This document shows, piece by piece, positions 35,502-42,977 of a DNA stretch of 42,977 nucleotides. Position 1 is the stretch's first letter. The number at the start of each line of letters is the position of its first letter. Source of the stretch: Tulasnella sp. 424 (lineage: Eukaryota; Basidiomycota; Agaricomycetes; Cantharellales; Tulasnellaceae). A program made the translations under genes and the position numbers. The DNA lies in contig WSUB01000255.1 in the NCBI GenBank assembly GCA_019633425.1, positions 1,339-44,315 on the forward strand, in the 5' to 3' direction. Under the pieces are notes generated by a model, which had not been told where the DNA came from, did not search any database, and saw only the letters and a program-made list of their open reading frames with translations.

Positions 35502-37352
35502 ATGAGCTCCTCTAATCAAGACTTACCTGTCGCAGATTCTTTCGGCCTCGACCGTCTTGTGACTACTATGACCACTCCTGAGAGTAAAGTAATCGTTTTA
35601 TGGGACTACGAGGTTCGTCATCTCTCGATCTATTCGACCCAGTAGTTATCCAAAACGAGACACATAACGGTTTTGTTATCATTATTCTTTGCTATAATTC
35701 AGAATTGTCCTGTGCCGAAAGGAGTTTCTGGACTGTCGGTCATTCGTAACATCCGCGAGGCCGCCCTCAAGTTCGGCTCGATTGACCAATTCGAAGCGTA
35801 CTGTGACTGGTCGAACAAAGCAAGCACTAATATCAAGAATGACCTTTCCATCTCAGGCGTAAAGGTGGGTAGCCCTTTTTTCTCTTTGCTATCGTTAGTT
35901 CGCCCTCTGACGTGGGAGGTCCCTCGTGCGGTCCCAATGTGTAAAGCTTAGGGACTGCCCGAAGAAGGGGTGGATCGGCACAGTCGACAAGACCATCGTA
36001 GTTGACATGATAGTCTACGCACTCGAACGCCCACGGACCACTACCATTCTTCTGATTTCGGGCGACAGAGATCATGCGTATGCAATCTCAACTCTCCGGA
36101 ACCGGGGTTACCCGGTGAAGCTTATCGCCCCCTCCGGAACTCTCCATTCTGGCCTTCAACTCCTTGCGGATCTTCTGAATTGGAATTCAATTTTGGAATC
36201 CGACCCGCCGCCAACGGATTTGGCACATTTCAGCGCGTTGGCTCGAGGTGAAGAGGAAGAAACGGAGGAGGAGGAGGAGGAGGAGGAGGAGGAGGAGGAG
36301 GAGGAAGAAGAAGAAGAAGACGCAAGCGAGGAGGAAGACGAAGATGAATATGAAGACGAAGCCGAATATGCAGAGGGAGAGTGGGAGGAGGAGGAAATAG
36401 AAACGGAAGAGATTGCCCAAGTGCCGGTAGGACTGGAAGCGGAAACGGACGAGACAGCTGAAGTGCAAGTAGGGCCGGAAGCGGAAGTGGAAGGGCCAGT
36501 CCAGCTGCAAGCAGAAGCTGAAAAGAAAGTGCAAATGCTGGTGGAAACAGACGACGGAGGGGATTCGGGAGAACTAGCGCTCCCCACTCCGCCCCAAAGC
36601 GAGTCTGTCGCTACTGTAGCACCCGCTGAAATACCCTCTGTGTGGATTACAGCAGAGCCTGCGTTGCCTTCAAAAGCTGCTCTTCTTGAGCTGATCGCTA
36701 CCCGAGCTCAAGATCGGCAGGAGGAAAGACTTCAATCGCCTCCGACGCGGCCCCAGATTGTTTCCTCCAGCTTTGTCGGAGAGAGCATGCGCAGCCAGCC
36801 CGAATTTGGAGCTTCCTTTATTCAGCAACCCCAGACTGTGCTCCCTAGCTATGATGGAGGGAGTAGCCAGTCCAGATTTTGGGGTTCCTTCGTTCAGCAG
36901 CCCTACTGGCTCCCCAGCTATGTCGGAGGGAGCAGCCTCCCCGTATTTGGGGCTTCCTCGATTCAGCAGACCCGTACTGTCGCCCCCAGCTATGGCGGAG
37001 TGAGCAACCAACCCGGACTTGGAGCTTCCGTAGTTCAGCAGCCTGCTCGATATCGATACGTTCCCCCGAAGTTCGAGCCTTTGGTGCGAGAGCTTGAAGT
37101 TATGGCAGCGACAGGTTCGCTGGCGCCGTCATGGAATCAGGTCTGCCCCCGTGTAAAGAAACGTTGCCGGACTTACTTGAAAGCTGCAGGGGTGAAGTGA
37201 GTAGGCACCTGGGAGCAAGGTATCTGTCCAATCTGACCTAACTTTGAATTTAACGCAGGCAATGGAAGGACTACTTGCTTCTCGCGGAACAAGAGGGACT
37301 TGTGATCCTGGCGGGCTGGAGTGGAAAGGAGACGGTTTCTCTCAGGATTTAA
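35502..37352 (+). CDS. NYN-domain RNase family protein, array copy 4 (type II)
   Basis: Exons 35502-35612, 35703-35864, 35947-37196 and 37259-37352 give 538 residues. Exon 1 is three codons longer than in the other copies (LVTTMTTPESKVIV). The NYN acids are all present (WDYENC, TVDKTIVVD, SGDRDHAY). The acidic linker has an uninterrupted run of about 20 Glu from a GAG/GAA microsatellite, then a Tyr-containing acidic stretch not seen in the other copies. The Pro-rich linker has four or five degenerate 24-residue repeats (PSYDGGSSQSRFWGSFVQQP). The C-terminal domain reads FEPLVRELEVMAATG to WKDYLLLAEQEGLVILAG. It is the most diverged of the type II copies. Confidence 0.87.
36265..36320 (+). repeat. 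GAG/GAA microsatellite coding a poly-Glu run (NYN copy 4)
   Basis: About 18 GAG/GAA codons in a row inside the acidic linker. Other copies have shorter, interrupted acidic runs. Likely to vary in length between strains. Confidence 0.85.
36749..37045 (+). repeat. Degenerate 24-residue coding minisatellite (NYN copy 4)
   Basis: Four to five units related to those in copies 2 and 5, with more substitutions, for example PSYVGGSSLPVFGASSIQQ. Confidence 0.7.
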
Positions 37353-37770
37353 CGGAAGATTGCCTTGAAGACGCGTGTGTGTATACAGAACGCTGTTACT
37401 CGCGGTGTCGAACGTCAGTGACGTCACGGACTCTTCTCCAGTTCGCCCCTTAATTCATATTCCCCGGCCCATCTATTAGTGTCATATCGCTTTGAACTAC
37501 ACCCACATGTTATACCTTTTGTGTAGTTCACCGACGAATCTTTAACTTGCACCTGGTTTGTTTTGTAATGTTCCAATGTTCGACGACGGTCATAGACAGC
37601 GAAGAATTCTCAGTCTCAAGGCCTATCTGTGCTAGCATTGCCGCCCCGGAAGCCCCGGACGGTGACGGGTCTATTCTTACCCCTTATCACTCCCTGAATA
37701 TAGAGCCGGCTTCCTTGGACTGTTCTTCAAGTTGCGTCTCGTGTCGCTTACGTCGGTGTATTCCAAACCC
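37353..37770. promoter_or_regulatory. Type B spacer between NYN copies 4 and 5
   Basis: Shorter than the other type B spacers but with the same block (agtgtcatatcgc near 37480, then tctttaacttgcacc near 37540). No gene is seen. Confidence 0.5.
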
Positions 37771-37813
37771 CACGTGGACCCCTGCAGGCACTGACGTTCA
37801 CTACCCAGCGAGA
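37771..37813 (+). promoter_or_regulatory. Conserved CACGTG promoter block, NYN copy 5
   Basis: CACGTG at 37771, 98 bases before the ATG, followed by gacccctgcaggcactgacg. Confidence 0.6.
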
Positions 37814-37868
37814 GGCCTGAGCCTCGCCCAGCCTTCCCATCCATACCATCTCCGCTCCAGGTACATCC

Positions 37869-39647
37869 ATGAGCTCCTCTGCTCAAAACATAACCGATGC
37901 GGATCCTTTTGGCTTCGGCCGTTTTGTGACCACTCCCGAGCGTAAAGTAATCGTTTTATGGGATTACGAGGTTCGTCATCTTTCTCGTCAACTTTTCCAG
38001 AACGAAACGCATGACAGTTTTAGTATCATTATTCTTTGCTATGATTCAGAATTGTCCTGTTCCGAAAGGTGCCTCTGGACTATCGGCAATTCGCAACATC
38101 CGCGAGGCCGCCCTCAAGTTCGGCTCGATCGACCAGTTCGAAGCGTACTGTGACTGGTCGGGCAAAGCGAGCAATAATATCAAGAATGACCTTTCTATCT
38201 CAGGCGTAAAGGTGGGCGGCTTATTTTTCTCTTTGCTATCGTTAGCTCGTCCTCTGACGCGGGAGGTCCCTCGTGTGGTTCGACGTCTGTAGCTCAGGGA
38301 CTGCCCGAAGAAGGGGTGGATCGACACAGTCGACAAGGCCATCGTAGTCGACATGATGGTCTACGCACTCGAACGCCCGCGAACGACGACCGTTCTCCTG
38401 ATTTCGGGTGACAGAGATCATGCCTACGCGATCTCGACTCTCCGGAACCGGGGTTACTCGGTCAAGCTCATCGCCCCCACTGGAACCCTCCATCCGGGCC
38501 TTCAGGTCTTGGCAGACCTCCTGGATTGGAATTCTGTTTTTAAATCCGACCTGCGGCCAACGGAGTTGGTTGATTTCAGCGGGTTGGTTGACGACGAAGA
38601 GGCAAAAACAGAGGAGGAAGACGAAGAGACAAGCGAGGAAGACGAAGTTGAGGGGGAGGATGAGGAAATGGAAGCGGATGAGACAGCTCAAGTGCAAGTT
38701 GAAGTGGAGACGGAAGCTGAAGAGGTATCCCAGCTGCAAGTAGAAGCAGAAAAGAAAGTGCAAGTGCTGGTGGAAACAGACGATGAAGGGGATTCCGGAG
38801 AACCAGCGCTCCCCACTCCGCCTCAAAGCGAGTCTGTCGCTACTCTGGCCCCGGCTGAGATACCTCCTATGTGGATACCAACGGAACCTGCGTTACCTTC
38901 AAAGGTCGTTCCTCTTGAACCTCTCTCTGCGCTAGCTCAAGAGCGGCAAGTGGAAAGACCTCGATCGCCTCGCTTGCTATCCCCCTCCCCTCCGACGCGG
39001 CCCCAGGCTACGCTCCCCAGCTATGCCGGATGTAGCAGTCAGCCTGGATTTGGTCCCTCCTCCACTCAACAGCCTCAGACTATACCCCCAAGCTATGGCG
39101 GGGGGAGCAACCAACCCGGGCTTGGGGCCTTTTTAGTTCAGCAGCCCAAGACTGTGTCCCCCGGCTATGGCGGAGGGAGCAGCCAACCCGGATCTGGAAT
39201 TTCCTCCAATCAAAAGCCCCAGACTGTGCCCCCGAGCTACGGCGGAGGGAGCAATCAACCCTCCTCAGCTCAGCAACCCAAGACTGTGCCGCCCAGCGGC
39301 GGAGGGAGCAGTCAACCCGGGTCTTCCGTAGCTCAGCAGCCCGCTCGACACATTCCCCCGAAGTTCGAGCCTTTGGTCACAGAGCTTGAGGTTATGAAAG
39401 CAGAAGGTTCGCTGGCGCCGTTATGGGGTACTATCTCCCCCCGTGTGAGGAAACGTTGCTGGACGTACTTGACACTTGCAGGGGTAAAGTGATTAGGCGC
39501 CTGGGTGCAAGGTATCTGGCCAATCTAACTTAACTTCGAATTTAACGCAGTCGATGGAAGGAGTACATGCTGCTCGCGGAGAAGGAGGGGGTTGTGACAC
39601 TGGGCGGTAGTAGTGGTGGGAAGGAGACGGTTTCTCTCAGGATTTAA
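37869..39647 (+). CDS. NYN-domain RNase family protein, array copy 5 (type II)
   Basis: Exons 37869-37970, 38050-38211, 38293-39488 and 39551-39647 give 518 residues. The NYN acids are all present (WDYENC, TVDKAIVVD, SGDRDHAY). The acidic linker is moderate (EEEDEETSEEDEVEGEDEE). The Pro-rich linker has about five 24-residue repeats, the last ones shortened (PSSAQQPKTVPPSGGGSSQP). The C-terminal domain reads FEPLVTELEVMKAEG to WKEYMLLAEKEGVVTLGG and ends in a Gly/Ser loop, like copy 2. It directly follows another type II copy, breaking the type I/type II alternation. Confidence 0.87.
38998..39340 (+). repeat. 24-residue coding minisatellite (NYN copy 5)
   Basis: About five units of the same family as in copy 2, for example PSYGGGSNQPGLGAFLVQQ, with two shortened units at the end. 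Confidence 0.8.
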
Positions 39648-40347
39648 CCTTGAGGACGAGGGTGTTTATAGAGAACACCGTCACTCCCGATCGCAGGGTG
39701 TCAAACGTCACGGACTCTTCTCCTCTTCACCCCGTCCTTAATTAACATTGCCCGACCCATCTATCAGTGTCATCTATCGCTTCGAATCGTACCCATATAC
39801 ACCCTTTATGAAGTTCACTGATGGATCTTTAACTTGCACTGGGGTTGTTTTCCTTGTGTAGTATTGGAAGGTTTAACGACCCTTATGCGTAGCGAAGAAG
39901 TCTTAGTCTTCGTGAACTGTGCTAGCCTTTCCACCCCAAAGGTCGGTAACTTGGATGGGAACAAATCGACACAGTGCATCGTCCGTCCACAACCTCGACA
40001 TGAGAAACTGGTTCAACTCCATCCACAACTGAGACAGGGATCAGGAGGCTAGCGATACTCTGAATGGTGAAGTACGAGATAATGATTACAGTGTATAATT
40101 TATAACCTACTGCGTGCAATGTTGCACTGCGCCCCGTCACTCGCCTAGTAAATCGGGAAACGTGGTTTCGGCCGGGCCGCGACGGACCCGGCACATATTA
40201 GAAAAGCTCTCATAATCGATTGCCTTCAGCTACGGTATAATATGGCATCCTATTATAATCCCTTATCATTCTCTGACTAGCCGGCCTATTTAGATGTTCT
40301 GCAAGTCGCGTCTCGTGTCGCGTGCATGTGAGCAGGGTCCCAACACG
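39648..40347. promoter_or_regulatory. Type B spacer between NYN copies 5 and 6
   Basis: Closely similar to the spacer after copy 2. Shared blocks include tctttaacttgcactggggt near 39825, a stretch near 39975-40070, the GC-rich ggccgggccgcgacggaccc near 40171, and tacggtataatatggcatcc near 40232, about 210 bases before the ATG. The last block is a good TATA-region candidate because it is kept almost base for base before copy 3. No gene is seen. Confidence 0.5.
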
Positions 40348-40375
40348 CACGTGGAACCCCGCAGACACTGACGTC
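40348..40375 (+). promoter_or_regulatory. Conserved CACGTG promoter block, NYN copy 6
   Basis: CACGTG at 40348, 92 bases before the ATG, followed by gaaccccgcagacactgacg. The end of the block is shortened compared with other copies. Confidence 0.55.
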
Positions 40376-40439
40376 ACGCCACCATCGAAAAAGAGGCCAG
40401 AACCTCATCGAGCCACACCAACTCCGCTCTAGGTAACCA

Positions 40440-42037
40440 ATGAGCTCCTCTAGTCAAAACATACTGGATGCGGATCCTTTTGGCTTTGGTCGCTTTGTGA
40501 ACACTCCTGAGCGGAAAGTAATCATTTTATGGGATTACGAGGTTCGTCATCTCTCCAGTCAGTCCAGTAATTATCCGGGGCCGGACGTAACAGGTATACC
40601 GCTATTTATTTACTACAACTCAGAACTGTCCTGTCCCGAAAGGTGCCTCTGGGCTGTCGGCCATTCGCAACATCCGCGAAGCCGCCCTCAAGTTCGGCTC
40701 GATTGACCAGTTCGAAGCGTACTGTGATTGGTCGGACGATGCATACACGGGTATCAAGAACGACCTTTCCAATTCAGGTGTTAAGGTGAGCGACTTTCTT
40801 CTTTACTATCGCTTGTTCGCTCTCTGACCTGGGAGGTCCCTTCCGTGGTTCGAACCTATAGCTCCGGGATTGTCCGCGGCAGAACGGCTGGGACGGCACA
40901 GTGGACAAGACCATCATAATAGACATGATTGTCTACGCACTCGACCGCCCGCGCACGACCACCATTTTCCTCATTTCAGGCGAAAGAGACCATGCCTATG
41001 CGATCTCGACCCTCCGGAACCGGGGTTACCCGGTGAAGCTTCTTGCCCCAAGCGGAGCCCTTCATTCGGCCCTTCAAGTCCTTGCAGACCTTTTGGATTG
41101 GAATTCCATTTTTAAACCTGATCTGCCGCCCGCCGAGTTGATTGATCTCAGTGCGCTAGCGGGAGGTGAAGAGGAAGACGCAGATGAGGAGGAAGACGAA
41201 GAGGATGAGACAAGCGAGGAGGAAGACGAAGGTGAAGAAGAAGAGGAGGAGGAGGAGCCGGAAGCGGAAGAGATAGCCCCAGTGCAATTAGGATCGGAAA
41301 TGGGAGCGGACAAGAGCCAAGTGCGAGTAGGAGTGGAAGCGGAGGCGGAAGAGCCGGCCCAAGTGCAAGTAGATGCGGAAGAGACTACCCAAGCCCAAAT
41401 CGAAGCAGGGGAAAAAGTGCAAGTCTTAGTGGAAACGGCCGACGAAGCGGATTCGGAAGAGCTAACACCACCAACTCCGCCTCGAAGCGAGCCCATCGCT
41501 CCTCTAACTCCCACTGGGATACCTCCTATGTGGATTCCAGGAGAACCGGCATTGCTTTCAAAGGTCGTTCCCCTTGAACCCCTCTCTGCACGAGCTCAAG
41601 AGCGGCAAGAGGAGCAACCTCGATCGCTTCCGAGACCCTTACCGTCTCCCTCCCCTCCGACGCAGCCTCATATGGTCTCACCAAGTAACGGTGGTGGGAG
41701 CAGTCCACCATGGCAGGAAGAATCACTCCTCGAAGAGCCTGTCCGCTACATACCACCAAAATTCTTCGATTTAGTGCAAGAACTAGAAGCCATGAAAGCT
41801 GAAGGCTCTCCAGCGCCGCGATGGACTTCCGTCTGTTTACGCGTGTACAAACGACTTCCCTCTGTTCTGAGCAAAGCGGGTGTAAAGTAAGTGAATGATA
41901 CTGTAAAGCTTTGAAGCGACTGACTGATGATATCTCGTAGAAAATGGAAGGACTACATGCTTCTCGCTGAGAAAGAGGGTATTGTAACACTTACTATGCC
42001 ACGTCCAGGATCCGAGACGGTCTCGCTGACGATGTAG
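40440..42037 (+). CDS. NYN-domain RNase family protein, array copy 6 (type I)
   Basis: Exons 40440-40541, 40624-40785, 40862-41886 and 41941-42037 give 461 residues. The NYN domain has WDYENCPVP and TVDKTIIID, but the usual SGD.D motif reads SGERDHAY: the first Asp is Glu (codon gaa at about 40981). In PIN-like nucleases this residue helps bind the metal, so activity may be changed. The piece CPRQNGWDG differs from CP.KGWI. in the other copies. The acidic linker is long and includes three repeats of a QVQVxAE type. The Pro-rich linker is short, type I, without 24-residue repeats. The C-terminal domain reads FFDLVQELEAMKAEG to WKDYMLLAEKEGIVTLTM. Copy 6 is the most diverged complete type I copy. 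Confidence 0.87.
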
Positions 42038-42738
42038 CGGAACGTTCACGTATATTTAAATACTCGAAGTTCCTCTCTGATCATGTATCTTTAATCCGCA
42101 AGTGGATGGTTCAATTTAAATTCTGTCCGACTGAAAGATCTGGACGGGCGACCATTGACCCTTCTGCATGGAAGCCGCCGGTACGTGTACAGGCCTAAGC
42201 AGCTCATTTAATACTCAAGAAAGTTCGAAGGATCCGCTTGTTGCTCACTTCTGGTGGCTGTGCCATCCTCTACCCGGGTTCGGCCATTCAAATGCCTTGA
42301 CTCGGACATCCGTCGGCTAGTCCTCGATCGTCATGAGTTTGAAAATAAGGGAAACCACCATATATAATCTCCCCTGAGCAATGGTAGCAATCCTATGAAC
42401 GCGGCTACAACTCTTTTAGTGTATCTTTCATCCGAAATCGACATGCGCGTTGCACTGCACCTGATTTGACGCCCGGCAAATTGGCAGATCGGGAAACAGG
42501 CTCATTATCCTTACTTTGCAGCTCTGAAAGAAGTTCCTCGCGTTCAGCTTCCGACACCAACCAATCCAGTCCGCTTGTTAATGCATGGATGTTCCCGGAC
42601 TCCATAAGTGAACGACAATGGCCTCTCTGAAGGATCCTAGAACTTGCTCGAGAGCGACAAACTAGGTCTTACTCCGGGTTAGGTTGTTCTGCAGGTCTTG
42701 TCTCGTGTCGTATGCGTATGTGTAAGTATTACGACATG
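42038..42738. promoter_or_regulatory. Type A spacer between NYN copies 6 and 7
   Basis: Begins with a type I 3' flank (catgtatctttaatccgcaa near 42081). The 42480-42700 part matches the spacers before copies 1, 2 and 4. The conserved antisense motif is open here over 66 codons (42605-42405, ESGNIHALTSGLDWLVSEAE), longer than in the other spacers. It may be a relic or a small gene; I do not call it as a gene. Confidence 0.45.
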
Positions 42739-42781
42739 CACGTGGAACCCTGCAGGCATTGACGCTCACTACATAACAAGA
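42739..42781 (+). promoter_or_regulatory. Conserved CACGTG promoter block, NYN copy 7
   Basis: CACGTG at 42739, 103 bases before the ATG, followed by gaaccctgcaggcattgacg. Confidence 0.6.
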
Positions 42782-42841
42782 GGACCGACCTTCAAGTTTA
42801 TCTAACTTTCCCATCAATACCAACTCCTCTTCAAGCAACCA

Positions 42842-42977
42842 ATGAGCTCCTCTGGCCAAAATATACTCGAGGCGGATCTTTTGGGCTTCGACCGTTCTAC
42901 GAACACTCCTGAACGTAAAGTAATCGTTTTATGGGATTACGAGGTTCGTCATCTTTCTAGTCAACCCAGTTATCTAG
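42842..42977 (+). CDS. NYN-domain RNase family protein, array copy 7 (5' end only, runs off right edge)
   Basis: Exon 1 (42842-42943) codes MSSSGQNILEADLLGFDRST and ends with the conserved VIVLWDYE before the first intron (gttcgtcatctttc). The N-terminal peptide DADPFGFGRF of the other copies reads EADLLGFDRS here. The rest of the gene lies outside the window, so neither its type nor its intactness can be judged. The array therefore continues to the right. Confidence 0.75.
   Translation, partial: MSSSGQNILEADLLGFDRSTNTPERKVIVLWDYEVRHLSSQPSYL

Noticed and set aside
36156..36587. Minus-strand open frame with poly-Ser
   Set aside because: Antisense reading of the poly-Glu microsatellite of NYN copy 4. 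Similar antisense Leu/Phe- or Ser-rich frames over the acidic linkers of the other copies are rejected for the same reason.
1..42977. tRNA, rRNA or transposable element genes
   Set aside because: I found no convincing tRNA fold, rRNA sequence, transposase, reverse transcriptase or terminal repeats in the window.

Overview
The window is nuclear DNA from a basidiomycete fungus, most likely an agaricomycete of the Rhizoctonia/Ceratobasidium kind (inference). Genes are cut by many short GT-AG introns of about 50-80 bases. The families fit: a 1,3-beta-glucan synthase, a Yvc1-type TRP channel, a TKL-like kinase with a TPR tail, and an expanded NYN-nuclease family. All gene models here were built by hand from splice signals and reading frame.

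Left part (1-13180). A minus-strand gene encodes a protein kinase domain followed by an almost uniform array of about 32 tetratricopeptide repeats that runs off the left edge. After about 1.4 kb of non-coding DNA comes the plus-strand FKS1-type 1,3-beta-glucan synthase: 12 exons, 1771 residues, complete.

Middle part (13181-26560). In order: a SUR7/PalI-type membrane protein gene on the minus strand with broken frames; an RRM protein with an Arg/Ser/Pro-rich tail (plus); two tandem low-molecular-weight tyrosine phosphatase genes (minus), each with the same GC-AG intron; a 21-exon Yvc1/TRP vacuolar cation channel (plus); an Ecm4/Xi-class glutathione transferase with a CPWA motif and a possible mitochondrial presequence (plus); and a secreted-then-anchored Cys-rich type I membrane protein (minus).

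Right part (27780-42977). This is the most unusual region: a head-to-tail array of seven paralogous genes, six complete and one cut by the right edge. Each encodes an N-terminal NYN (PIN-like) RNase domain, a long acidic then Pro-rich linker, and a small C-terminal domain that may be a winged-helix/OST-HTH-like module. All copies share three intron positions. All carry a CACGTG-containing promoter block 92-103 bases before the ATG. They fall into two linker types that tend to alternate, and two copies have lost an expected metal-binding acidic residue. This looks like a young, diversifying RNA-processing or RNA-defence gene cluster; its function is unknown. One copy contains an assembly gap flanked by an exact 78-base duplication that looks like a scaffolding artefact.
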